A stretch of 64,000 bases of DNA, taken from the NCBI GenBank assembly GCA_942490885.1, contig CALNYT010000002.1, positions 1,612,001-1,676,000 on the forward strand. The letters run 5' to 3'. The DNA comes from Oceanirhabdus sp942490885 (GTDB taxonomy: Bacteria > Bacillota > Clostridia > Clostridiales > Clostridiaceae). Under the pieces are notes generated by a model, which made no database searches, was not told the origin of the DNA, and worked only from the letters and a program-made list of their open reading frames with translations. Of the stretch, positions 36,149 through 44,833 are shown in pieces (position 1 is the first letter of the stretch; each line of letters starts with the position of its first letter). Made by a program: the position numbers and the translations under genes.

Positions 36149-36197
36149 TAGCAGAAGCTATTAATCATTTTAATATGGCTTCTGCTATTATTTTATA
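36149..36197 (+). terminator. Terminator upstream of the double-cubane reductase gene
   Basis: TAGCAGAAGC (about 36149-36158) pairs with GCTTCTGCTA (36178-36187), followed by TTATTTTAT. It would end rubrerythrin transcripts after about 220 bp of featureless AT-rich DNA. Confidence 0.75.
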
Positions 36198-36225
36198 GAA
36201 TAATATTTTATTTGAGGTGAAGAAA

Positions 36226-37374
36226 ATGGATCAGTTACCAGAAATGTTTGATGAGTTTAGTGAGGCTAGAAGAAGTGGTTTTATAAAAGTTAAAGAGTTA
36301 AAAGAACAGGGGAAAAATGTAGTTGGAATATTTTGCACATTCACTCCTGTAGAACTTATATATGCTGCAGGAGCTGTTGCAGTTTCATTATGTGGTGTTA
36401 GTGAAGAAACTATACCAGATGCGGAGGCACATCTTCCAAAGAATTTATGTCCACTTATAAAATCTAGTTATGGTTTTGCGCTGACAGATAAATGTCCTTA
36501 TACATATTTTTCTGATTTAATTGTAGGGGAAACTACCTGTGATGGTAAGAAAAAAATGTTCGAGTATTTGGGTAAAATTAAGCCTACATATGTTATGCAA
36601 CTTCCACAAAACACTGAAAGAGAACATGCATATATGGTGTGGAGAAATGAAATGGTTTTTCTAAAGAATAAATTAGAAAAGCAATTTAATGTTGAAATCA
36701 CTGAAGAAAAATTAAAAGAAGCTATAAAAAAGAGAAATGAAGAAAGAAAACTATTACATGAATTTTATTCATTAGGTAAATTATGTCCACCAGCAGTAAC
36801 TGGATATGAAATGCAAAAGGTTTTAGAAGGAACAGCGTACACTCTTGATAAAGAGGAACAAAATAAAAAGATCAGAGAAATGATTGATAAAATTAAAACT
36901 GATTACGAAAATGGTGAAAGAAAAGTATCGGAAAAGGCTCCGAGAATTTTAATAACAGGATGCCCTCTTGGGGGAGTAACTGAAAAAATCATTAAGACAG
37001 TGGAAGATAGTGGGGCTGTAATAGTATGTTATGAGAATTGTTCAGGGGTTAAAGAAAAGAGTAGATTGGTAGATGAAACAATTGACCCATATGATGCTTT
37101 AACGGACAAATATTTAAATATAGGATGTTCTGTTATGTCTCCTAATGATAATAGAGTTGATTTGTTAGATGAGCTAATAGAAGAGTATAAGATTGATGGT
37201 GTAATTGATGTAATACTACAAGCTTGTCATACATTTAATGTGGAAACTCATAGAATTAAGGAGTTTGTAACTAAAAAAAAGAAAGTACCCTATATGAGTA
37301 TTGAAACAGATTATTCACAAACGGATATAGGACAAATAAAAACTCGTGTTGAAGCATTTATTGAAATGTTTTAA
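36226..37374 (+). CDS. Double-cubane-cluster-type reductase (2-hydroxyacyl-CoA dehydratase family), 382 aa
   Basis: ATG 36226 lies six bases after GAGGTGA; the GTG at 36217 is inside that site. The protein belongs to the HgdB/BadD/FldC family of [Fe-S] dehydratase/reductase subunits, with conserved cysteines in NLCPLIKSSYG, DKCPYTYF, GETTCDGKKK, ITGCPLGG, YENCSG and QACHTFNVE. Single-gene members of this length, encoded away from a second dehydratase subunit, are the double-cubane-cluster proteins, reductases that receive low-potential electrons from an ASKHA activator. The only ASKHA protein here is the RACo-type one 2.2 kb upstream. Substrate unknown. Confidence 0.85.
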   Translation: MDQLPEMFDEFSEARRSGFIKVKELKEQGKNVVGIFCTFTPVELIYAAGAVAVSLCGVSEETIPDAEAHLPKNLCPLIKSSYGFALTDKCPYTYFSDLIVGETTCDGKKKMFEYLGKIKPTYVMQLPQNTEREHAYMVWRNEMVFLKNKLEKQFNVEITEEKLKEAIKKRNEERKLLHEFYSLGKLCPPAVTGYEMQKVLEGTAYTLDKEEQNKKIREMIDKIKTDYENGERKVSEKAPRILITGCPLGGVTEKIIKTVEDSGAVIVCYENCSGVKEKSRLVDETIDPYDALTDKYLNIGCSVMSPNDNRVDLLDELIEEYKIDGVIDVILQACHTFNVETHRIKEFVTKKKKVPYMSIETDYSQTDIGQIKTRVEAFIEMF

Positions 37375-37468
37375 TGTTATTATTGGATATATTATTGTTG
37401 GATATATGTACAAAATAAGTTATATTATGGGTGGAATGTGGCTTTGAGTTCATTAATATCTTTTATAT

Positions 37469-37576
37469 ATAGCTCTCTTTTTTAAAATATTGTTGAAAAC
37501 TTTTATTGTATATTTAACCTTATTATACCATTAAAGGGTTAAATATTTTTCAACATCTTTTTAAAAAGAGGGCTAT
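37469..37576. mobile_element. Miniature inverted-repeat element (108 bp) matching the 43-kb IS-like element ends
   Basis: The left arm ATAGCTCTCTTTTTTAAAAT and the inverted right arm (ATAGCCCTCTTTTTAAAAAG read on the minus strand) both end in GTTGAAAA. They match the terminal repeats at 42871 and 44742. The interior of about 45 bp has no coding capacity. No clear target duplication is seen. Confidence 0.75.
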
Positions 37577-37740
37577 TTTAAATATATAAAAGTGAAGGTT
37601 TTGATTTGTTTTTAAAATAATATTAATGATTCAAACTAAGTCCCTTAGAAATTCAGGAATTCTTTCTCTATCAAAATGTGGAAAATAAGTGGATTAAATG
37701 GTAAAATTTACTTAGGACTAAGAAAAAGGGAGCTGATAAT

Positions 37741-38560
37741 TTGAAATCTGATTTCAAGGATATTGTACGTAGTTTAGGTGAGGAGCTTATATATTATGGA
37801 ATAATTATGTTCCTAACATATATACTTGTTGGATTACATTTAAGACTTGATGGGTGGATACTAAATACACTTGTTCTTTTTGGGTATATGTGGGGTGATA
37901 TTTCAACACTGAAGAATGGACTAGGTGGAATAAAAGTTATATATTTGGCAAAGGTAATTAATTTAATATTACTTATTATATTTTTTAGGTTCATATATAG
38001 CCCAGATAGTATGGATTATAGAAGAATTGGATTGATGTTTCCTCTATTGGTATCGAGTGTAATAATCTTCATATATTGGTTATTTAATAACCATGAGGAT
38101 TATAGGAATTCAATATTAGTAGTCACAATGTTCTGTTTTGGAATTGTAACTTATGGGTATATAGGGCTCGTATCCAACAGAGTATTACGCTGTAGGAAAT
38201 AATGAAGAAGTATATGAATTTGCTTATGCATGGGCTAAGGAGGAATATAAGGTTTATAAGGGTATGTTGCTATATTCACTACCCAGTGTGGATTTTGATA
38301 AATTGGAAGAACTTGAAAACAAAAGGGGAAAGATTGACCTTTATAAGATAATTAAAGACTACAAAGATTATGATAAACAAATTCTAAGAAGTCTTTTCTA
38401 TTCACATAAAAAAATGTCTGGTGAGCATAAGCTAGAGATAGAGAAAGGATTACAGAGTTTATATTTGAAAGAAGATTATAGAAGAATTATGAAAGAGATT
38501 GCTAAAAATGATGCTCATGTAAAGGGGCTTATGGACAAGTTTGAAGGGGGAAGAAAATAG
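37741..38560 (+). pseudogene. Decayed paralogue of the 38560-39747 membrane protein (internal deletion with frameshift)
   Basis: A TTG start at 37741 (after GGGAG) opens a 153-codon frame with four membrane helices that closely match the N-terminal part of the neighbouring 395-aa protein (LRLDGWILNTLVLFGYMWGD beside FRLNGWLMYTIVLAGYVWAD). A different frame then continues from about 38175 to 38560 and matches its C-terminal part (EHKLEIEKGLQSLYLKEDYR beside EHKQEIFNGLQSLYFKGEYR). About 200 codons of the middle are missing, and the break lies right after YGYIGLV. The two halves cannot be read as one protein. Confidence 0.8.
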
Positions 38561-39747
38561 TGAAATTAAGCTTAAAAGAAAAATTATCAGGTTTATTAAT
38601 AGCTATATTTTTTTACGGAGCAATAATGAGTATTATTCTTATTCTTTATGCCTTTAAATTTAGATTGAATGGGTGGTTAATGTATACAATTGTGCTTGCA
38701 GGATATGTGTGGGCTGATACAACTTTACTAAACAATGAATTAACAAGTATTATAGGGATCTTTGTTGCCAAAGGAATTAATATCTTATTTTTAATTTTGT
38801 ATTTTATGATTAGATTTCATTCTTATGCATGGAATGAAGGGGTGAAAAGCAAATTAGTTACATTATTAATTTCTGCTGTAATAATACTCATATACTGGGC
38901 AGTTAACAAATATGAAGATAAAAAGAATATGGTAATGGCGATGATAATGTTTTCTTTTGCAGTATTATTATATGGGTATGTTGGGTTAAGGGGCGATTAT
39001 AATAATTATATTCGTGATGATATTTATGACTTGGCAATTGAAGTTGATAAAGTGGAAGAGATGTTAGAAAGTGATGTGGATTTTAAAGAAATTTCATCAG
39101 CTTTAAGTAGTATTAACTATGATGATTTTGGACGGATAGAGAGATATTATATAAATGGTAATATAGATTCCTTTTATAGGTATGTAATAAATACTCCAAT
39201 GACTATAGCATATTATAAGGAGTTAGGTTGGGAGAATAGAGCGTTTTTGAAAATTATATGTAGTAGATTCAGAAGTAATTTATTATCCTTATATGATTAT
39301 GGTAAGGGCGAGTTTACTCCAAGAAAACTCAGGAAATTCTTTGAGCATCAACAAAGATATGCTTTAGCATATCCAGAAGGTGTGAAGCCAGGAGTTCATA
39401 GTTTAATCTACGAGTGGTCAAGAAAAAAAGACGATGTGAGTAGAGAGCTGATGTTATTCTCACTGGGAGATGTGGATTTCACAAAATTACAGGAAATTGA
39501 GAAAATACGAGGTAAATTGGATTTATCTTATTATATAATTAACTTTGATAAGTATGATAGAACGGTTATGTGGAATGTTTTTATAGCATATAAGAATTCA
39601 ACTGGTGAGCATAAACAAGAGATATTTAATGGATTACAGAGCCTTTATTTTAAAGGGGAATATAGACAAATTATGATAGATATAGCCCAAGATGATGAGG
39701 AATTAAAAGAACTTGTAGATATGTTTGAAGCAATTTACAGAGATTAA
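38560..39747 (+). CDS. Hypothetical four-helix membrane protein with large C-terminal domain, 395 aa
   Basis: GTG 38560 overlaps the TAG of the preceding pseudogene; GAAGGGGG lies upstream. Four membrane helices (about residues 12-30, 36-52, 63-80 and 100-145) are followed by a cytoplasmic helical domain of about 240 residues with no known motif. It is the intact twin of the decayed gene before it, so the pair arose by tandem duplication. I recognise no family; the role is unknown. Confidence 0.75.
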   Translation: MKLSLKEKLSGLLIAIFFYGAIMSIILILYAFKFRLNGWLMYTIVLAGYVWADTTLLNNELTSIIGIFVAKGINILFLILYFMIRFHSYAWNEGVKSKLVTLLISAVIILIYWAVNKYEDKKNMVMAMIMFSFAVLLYGYVGLRGDYNNYIRDDIYDLAIEVDKVEEMLESDVDFKEISSALSSINYDDFGRIERYYINGNIDSFYRYVINTPMTIAYYKELGWENRAFLKIICSRFRSNLLSLYDYGKGEFTPRKLRKFFEHQQRYALAYPEGVKPGVHSLIYEWSRKKDDVSRELMLFSLGDVDFTKLQEIEKIRGKLDLSYYIINFDKYDRTVMWNVFIAYKNSTGEHKQEIFNGLQSLYFKGEYRQIMIDIAQDDEELKELVDMFEAIYRD

Positions 39748-39878
39748 TATAAAAAACAGAAAATAAAGATTCAGTATTTAATTGGAAGTATAATGGATTT
39801 ATGATAAAATAAGGTATAGACGTCCTGTATAATTTATTGCCCCGCTAAGCAATGAAATATAAAGGAGGAAGACATAAA

Positions 39879-40697
39879 ATGATATATGAATTAAAGAGAG
39901 AAGAATTTTCTAATGTATTACCTTTATGTGTAGGAGAAAACTGTAATCTGGAGATAATTTCCATACTTCAAGGGAATAATTATGGTTGGGTTTTTGGGGA
40001 CGACAGAGTAAATCCTAAAAGTGCAGTAATATGGTCAAGAGCAGAAGGATTCTACTTCATAGGGGATAGTAAGAACCATGATTTTAATGAATTTCTTGGA
40101 CAATTTGTGGAGAATAACATAAAGCCTAGAGCAGTAGAACTAGGTATGAAGAGTTTTGAGTATAGTTTTGTTGAGCCAGAATGGGAAGAATCTTTAAAAA
40201 GAGTTTTTGAATATAAAGACTTGAACAATGACTATCAGAGGGTTTACAAGCTTTATAGTTATGAGGAAGATAGAATTAATCCTTATGATTTGGAAGAGGG
40301 ATTTGAAATCAGGGAAGTAACAAAAGATATTTTTGAAGAGAATCTAAATAACTTAGAATTTATCGAAAATGATATCTTACAATATTGGGGATGTAAAGAT
40401 AAGTTTTTTAAGAGTGGTAAAGGATACTGTGTGATAAAAGATAATTATATAGTGAGTATTTGTACCATGAGTAATCTGAGTGACAAGGAAGCTCAGGCGC
40501 ATATTGAAACTTTACCAGAGTTTAGAAAAAAAGGATTTGCAAAGAGAATGCTTATTGAATATTTGAATTACTGCAGGGAAAATGATTTGACACCTTATTG
40601 GGATTGTACAGATGATAATATTGGTTCATATAGTACAGCAGAATCATTAGGGTATGAACTTGCATTCAAGTATCCGATATATTGGACAAAGTTTTAA
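39879..40697 (+). CDS. GNAT family acetyltransferase, 272 aa
   Basis: ATG 39879 is ten bases after AAAGGAGG; the ATG at 39852 lies upstream of that site. The C-terminal half is a GNAT domain: CVIKDNYIVSICTMSNLSD, then AQAHIETLPEFRKKGFAKRML with the acetyl-CoA loop (R-K-K-G-F-A), and DNIGSYSTAESLGYE as the final strand-helix pair. The N-terminal 130 residues resemble the longer two-part GNAT proteins common in Firmicutes. Substrate unknown. It is followed by a terminator and a copy of repeat family A. Confidence 0.85.
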   Translation: MIYELKREEFSNVLPLCVGENCNLEIISILQGNNYGWVFGDDRVNPKSAVIWSRAEGFYFIGDSKNHDFNEFLGQFVENNIKPRAVELGMKSFEYSFVEPEWEESLKRVFEYKDLNNDYQRVYKLYSYEEDRINPYDLEEGFEIREVTKDIFEENLNNLEFIENDILQYWGCKDKFFKSGKGYCVIKDNYIVSICTMSNLSDKEAQAHIETLPEFRKKGFAKRMLIEYLNYCRENDLTPYWDCTDDNIGSYSTAESLGYELAFKYPIYWTKF

Positions 40698-40714
40698 GAA
40701 AATTAAGAAATTCT

Positions 40715-40747
40715 AAAAGGTATGGAGTCTGCTTCATACCTTTTATT
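40715..40747 (+). terminator. Terminator of GNAT gene
   Basis: AAAAGGTATG (40715-40724) pairs with CATACCTTTT (40735-40744), followed by ATT. Confidence 0.75.
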
Positions 40748-40756
40748 CGTGTTAAT

Positions 40757-40836
40757 GATGATGTTTCTGCCATAAAGCAGAAACATCATACGTTGTCCAC
40801 TGGCCACTCTCAACTGTCCACTATGTTTTATATAAG
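40757..40836. repeat. Dispersed repeat family A, copy 4
   Basis: The hairpin GATGTTTCTGC / GCAGAAACATC (about 40760-40789) is followed by TACGTTGTCCACTGGCCACT and CTCAACTGTCCACTATG. The order (hairpin, ACGTT, CTCAACT) is that of the 7048 copy, and its end abuts the stop codon of the DUF401 gene. Confidence 0.7.
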
Positions 40837-42072
40837 GTGGCCAGTTAATATATATACAATTACCATTACAACATAGGTAATTGGAAGTAAAATCTTATAG
40901 TTTTTATATAGATCTTTTATTTTAAGATCGAAATATTCCAAGGTTAATACCTGACACATGTGCAAGGGGGATATATAGTAGAACATAAATGCAGATGTAT
41001 AAATGAACATACCATATCTTAATGCAGTTATATAATCTGGTGCCAATGGTATAATCATTGGGAATAAGATTGCTACTGCTGGCTGTATTGATGCTAGTGG
41101 ATAAGATATAACAGCACAGCATATCAATAATATAATCTCAAGAGGTATTCCTATATTGATTATTCCTTCAAGGCTATCATAGATTTCTGGAATATCATTG
41201 ACAACATTCTTAAAGAACATGATTCCGATTATTGAGAGTACTATTGATAATTTAATCCCTTTTGTGAAACCACCTATCAATCTTTCTTTTGAAAAGTTCT
41301 TTTTAATATCAGGTAATGTTACTGCTAAAACAATAGAAACTATTATCCCAAAAGCTATATTTATGAAGAGTGGATAATCTCCTAAGGAGTAGCTCACTAA
41401 TGATATTGAGATAGGCGATGAATACAGAAGTAACATTCCAAAACTTTTAATCCATTTCTCTTCATTATTTGAAACAACAGATTTTTCTTTAACATTTCTT
41501 AGATATGCAATATATCCAACTATCCACATACAGAGAGCCATTGGCAACTGCATAAGGACAAAGTGACCCATTTCAAAATTACCAAGTTCAACAGCCAATA
41601 TCAATGTAGATGATAATGGGAAGATAAAATATAAAGCATGTCTAAAAACCATGTTCACTGCTGCTTGTTTATCTTTTGGAAGATTAAGTTTGCAACCAAG
41701 TGTTTCAACAATTGGACATGACATTAGCGCTCCACCTGAAACCAGTAGTGTACCAACAAAGGCTGGGGCAAACATTATGCTCTTCTTGGAACTTTGCAGC
41801 ATCAGTTCTAAATATTCAATCATCTTGTTAAGTATTCCAAACTCACCCATATAATAGCCTAATACACATATCAATGTAACGGAAAGCGTTATGTTAATGC
41901 TACTCTTCTCAGTGAAAGTATATAATAATCTTTGAGGGGCGTGGAAAATGCCCTTTCCAAATATTAAAGACAATACAATAGCACCAAGGGCTAATGCAAG
42001 ACCACGGTTTAATTTTTTGTTTACTAATATAAGTATAAGTGCGAGGGAAACTCCAAGTTTTAAGAACGCCAT
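40828..42072 (-). CDS. DUF401 family membrane protein, 414 aa
   Basis: ATG 42072 overlaps the end of the flavoprotein gene by 13 bases. Ten or so membrane segments are spread along the protein. The order of conserved blocks is that of the DUF401 family: LLVSGGALMSCPIVETLGCKL, NMVFRHALYFIFPLSST, and, near the end, YPLASIQPAVAILFPMI and YISPLHMCQ. Members look like secondary carriers (ArsB/NhaD-like fold). Substrate unknown. The arrangement with an HFCD flavoprotein suggests co-expression, but no shared pathway is evident. Confidence 0.85.
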   Translation of the reverse strand: MAFLKLGVSLALILILVNKKLNRGLALALGAIVLSLIFGKGIFHAPQRLLYTFTEKSSINITLSVTLICVLGYYMGEFGILNKMIEYLELMLQSSKKSIMFAPAFVGTLLVSGGALMSCPIVETLGCKLNLPKDKQAAVNMVFRHALYFIFPLSSTLILAVELGNFEMGHFVLMQLPMALCMWIVGYIAYLRNVKEKSVVSNNEEKWIKSFGMLLLYSSPISISLVSYSLGDYPLFINIAFGIIVSIVLAVTLPDIKKNFSKERLIGGFTKGIKLSIVLSIIGIMFFKNVVNDIPEIYDSLEGIINIGIPLEIILLICCAVISYPLASIQPAVAILFPMIIPLAPDYITALRYGMFIYTSAFMFYYISPLHMCQVLTLEYFDLKIKDLYKNYKILLPITYVVMVIVYILTGHLI

Positions 42073-42614
42073 GGATTCACATCCTTTATGTAATCAAATA
42101 TTTTATCAGGTTCAGGGAGTCTTCCGATTCCGCCCTTTTCACTTCTCATTGCCATTTGACCAACTTCAGGGATCATGAAGTTATAATTAATTTCTTTTAA
42201 TTTTGAAATATTATGCTGAACAATTGGATTCTCGTACATTGCAGTATTCATAGCGGGAACTATAATAACAGGAGCTTTAGTTGCCATTACTGTTGTTGAA
42301 ATCATATCATCTGCAATTCCATTAGCTATCTTACCTATAATATTGGCTGTGGCAGGAGCAATCACAACTAAGTCTGCATTTTGAGCTAGAGAGATATGTT
42401 TTATATCAGCACTGTGCCTATCATCAAAAATATTCATATATACTAAATTTGATGAGATAGACTGAAATGTTATTGGGGTTACGAACTTTGCCGCGTTCTC
42501 TGATAAGATTACTGTTACATCAGCACCTTGTTTTTTCAACATGCTAACCAGATTAACCACCTTATATGCTGCTATACCACCAGTAACACATACAACTATA
42601 TTCTTATCTTTCAA
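42060..42614 (-). CDS. HFCD-family flavoprotein, CoaC-like (phosphopantothenoylcysteine decarboxylase-like), 184 aa
   Basis: TTG 42614 is preferred: AAAGGAG lies about seven bases upstream, while the ATG at 42632 has no site. It has the HFCD features: CVTGGIAAYKVVNLVSML, a His in KHISLAQNADLVVIAPATAN, and VPAMNTAMYENPIVQHNI (the P-A-M-N motif). It lacks the CoaB ligase domain that normally follows in CoaBC. At the place of the catalytic Cys (A-C-G-D in CoaC) it reads AMRSEKGGIGR, so that Cys appears to be missing. It may be a specialised FMN-dependent decarboxylase rather than the CoA pathway enzyme. Confidence 0.8.
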   Translation of the reverse strand: MKDKNIVVCVTGGIAAYKVVNLVSMLKKQGADVTVILSENAAKFVTPITFQSISSNLVYMNIFDDRHSADIKHISLAQNADLVVIAPATANIIGKIANGIADDMISTTVMATKAPVIIVPAMNTAMYENPIVQHNISKLKEINYNFMIPEVGQMAMRSEKGGIGRLPEPDKIFDYIKDVNPWRS

Positions 42615-42780
42615 GGAAATCTCTCCTTTCATAATTTAAAAATTCTCAGCTTAATTATATATCTTGAAGTGGTAGTAATTCAACAATTATATATTTTTAT
42701 TTATATTTTTAGAAGATATTAAAAATTTTATAAGTGTAAATGGACAATCAATTCTGATGCTTTCTTTTATTTTAGCGAAA

Positions 42781-42810
42781 GATAGCTCTATTTTTTAAGA
42801 TAATGTTGAA
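42781..42810. repeat. Extra single copy of the IS end sequence
   Basis: GATAGCTCTATTTTTTAAGA followed by TAATGTTGAA matches the terminal repeat at 42871 in the same direction, 90 bp upstream. It may be the end of an older insertion or a second binding site. Confidence 0.6.
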
Positions 42811-42870
42811 GAAATAGAGAACTTAATTGGACAAGTCATCATATAGTATTCTACCATTGTAATTTAGAAG

Positions 42871-44742
42871 ATAGCTCTCTTTTTTAAAAAGATGTTGAAA
42901 ATCACCACGGTTATGTGTACAACCTGTGAGGGTGTATTTTATCTAATATTATGATATTAATCTAAAATTTTTCATTATAAGTGATTAAAAAGAAAATAGA
43001 AGGTCATAATTATCAATAGATACGAAAAAGTGTTTGTATGGATATACATTCTGTATAAACTTAACATGGAGGAGATTATGGCTTATTATTCATTTAATAA
43101 TTTTAAAAAAGGTAATGAAAATCAACATGAAAATATAGATAAGATACAAGAAAAAGATGATATTTTAGAGAAGTTCATGGATGATGTCATGAGTTCAGAT
43201 TTGAGCTATGAGATAAAATCAAATCTAGCAAAAATGGTGGAAATGAGTAAATATGATAATAAAAAAGAAGATTTGGAAAAAGGCGATAATACTAAGGGTT
43301 ATAATACTATTAGTAAAGAAAAAAATAAAAAAGAAGAACAGGTAAAGAGAGAGGAAAAGAGAATTTCTAGATTGAACATTCTTGAGAGAGTAATCAAAGA
43401 AATTGATATAGATCAGGTTCATAAGAAAGAAGTCAAGTTAGTAGAAAAGATAAGGGAAAAAAGATTTAAGGATGGTAAACAGTGTCCCCATTGTGGATGT
43501 AAAAAGTGTTGGAAATATGGTACATATTCTGGAAAACAGAGATATAAATGCAGTTCTGAGGAATGTGGAAAAACTTTTAGCGATTTTACATTTTCACCTA
43601 TGTATTGCAGCAAGAAGGGCATGAATACTTGGATTGAGTACATGAAGTGCATGGTAAAGGGATTATCACTTAAGATATCATCAGAAATTGTAGGAATAAA
43701 CATCGCAACTGCATTTTATTGGCGACATAAAATCCTGGATGGTCTGAGAAATTATATGGGCAAAGGTTGTGTTGGGGGAATTGTTGAAATGGGACATATG
43801 ATAGTTGTTGAGAGTATTAAAGGAGATAAGAATACTGGAAGAAAGCGAGGTATTTATAAATTTAGTAGAAGATGTGGGGTAAAGAATAAGCAGGCACTTA
43901 TAGGTGCTCCTGGTGAAGCTAAAAGAAATTTTGTAATATGTGCTGTGGACAGAGACAATAATATGATAGTTGAAGCTTCTAACAGTAAACGGCTGGACAT
44001 GCAAGTACTAGAAGCTGTATTTAGTGGAAGTATCTATGGGGGAGCGGTTGTATGTGTAGTGGGGAACAGGTATTATCATCAGTTTGTAGAGGATATGGGA
44101 CTATCCATAGGAAGGAGTAACATTGGAGATGATAATGGGCAATATCATTTAGGAAATATAATGGACATGAAGAGAGAGATAAATCAATGGTTAGCTAGTT
44201 TCAATGGGGTGTCAAGTAAATACCTGACCAATTATCTGTATTGGTATAGATGGATGAAGGAAAAAGGAGTATATAATGGACATGGTGATCATTGTGAAGA
44301 CAATGAATATATGGTAGCAGAGAGCTTATTTATTGAAAGTCATTCTAAATATACAGGGATGGTGATAAAGGAATTTAAGGTAAGGAAGCCTATGTATGTT
44401 AAAGTTGCTTAATTTTATAGACATCTATGTATATGGATGTCTACGGATTCTGTTTAGACCTTGTTAAATAAGAATCACTTAAATAAGAATAAAGTTAATA
44501 AATAAGATCATGATTAGTAAGGAAAAGATTCTGTGGGAAATATGTTGGTTAAAAATTTCTTGTATGAAAATTAATTCTTTAAATATTAGTGGTGGAAATT
44601 CTTTATTTAGTTGAAAATTAATTGTTCAAAATTGTTTATTAAAAGATTATTGTTTGAAACTAGTTGTTTGGAAAAATATTGAGTTTATGAGTAGGTAAAT
44701 AGTTTGTACATTTTTCAACACTATTTTAAAAAAGAGAGATAT
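42871..44742 (+). mobile_element. IS1595/ISXO2-like element with terminal inverted repeats, 1,872 bp
   Basis: Left end ATAGCTCTCTTTTTTAAAAA (42871 onwards, ending GATGTTGAAAA). The right end read inverted is ATATCTCTCTTTTTTAAAAT (to 44742, ending GTGTTGAAAA). Only one gene lies inside, a transposase relative. No flanking duplication is apparent (TTTAGAAG on the left, GCCACCAG on the right). A hairpin TAGACATC / GATGTCTA (44418-44443) follows the gene. The rest of 44444-44700 holds no gene. Confidence 0.75.
43078..44412 (+). CDS. Transposase-like protein with zinc ribbon, apparently catalytically inactive, 444 aa
   Basis: ATG 43078 follows GGAGGAG; a longer frame from 43030 has no ribosome site. 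Residues 1-145 are a charged, coiled extension. A zinc ribbon follows (CPHCGCKKC, then CSSEECGKTF), and then an ISXO2/IS1595-like domain: GINIATAFYWRHKIL, KRGIYKFSRRCG, and FNGVSSKYLTNYLYWYRWM. Aligned by eye to the family, the catalytic D-E pair after GIVE reads MGHM, the second Asp (C-T-D-G) reads CVVG, and the N-x-x-H block reads MDMK. The frame is intact. It may be a domesticated DNA-binding protein or a dead relic. Confidence 0.8.
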   Translation: MAYYSFNNFKKGNENQHENIDKIQEKDDILEKFMDDVMSSDLSYEIKSNLAKMVEMSKYDNKKEDLEKGDNTKGYNTISKEKNKKEEQVKREEKRISRLNILERVIKEIDIDQVHKKEVKLVEKIREKRFKDGKQCPHCGCKKCWKYGTYSGKQRYKCSSEECGKTFSDFTFSPMYCSKKGMNTWIEYMKCMVKGLSLKISSEIVGINIATAFYWRHKILDGLRNYMGKGCVGGIVEMGHMIVVESIKGDKNTGRKRGIYKFSRRCGVKNKQALIGAPGEAKRNFVICAVDRDNNMIVEASNSKRLDMQVLEAVFSGSIYGGAVVCVVGNRYYHQFVEDMGLSIGRSNIGDDNGQYHLGNIMDMKREINQWLASFNGVSSKYLTNYLYWYRWMKEKGVYNGHGDHCEDNEYMVAESLFIESHSKYTGMVIKEFKVRKPMYVKVA

Positions 44743-44833
44743 GCCACCAGTTAATATAATACTATAGTGCTATCCAAGAGGAAAAAATAGGAAGAAAAAT
44801 CTCCCTATTTTTATGCAAAACTATATTTGAATT

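Noticed and set aside
40682..40876. 64-codon open frame
   Set aside because: It starts in the end of the GNAT gene and runs through a terminator and a repeat.
42861..44750. Target-site duplication for the IS-like element
   Set aside because: The 8-bp flanks (TTTAGAAG and GCCACCAG) do not match, so no duplication is claimed.
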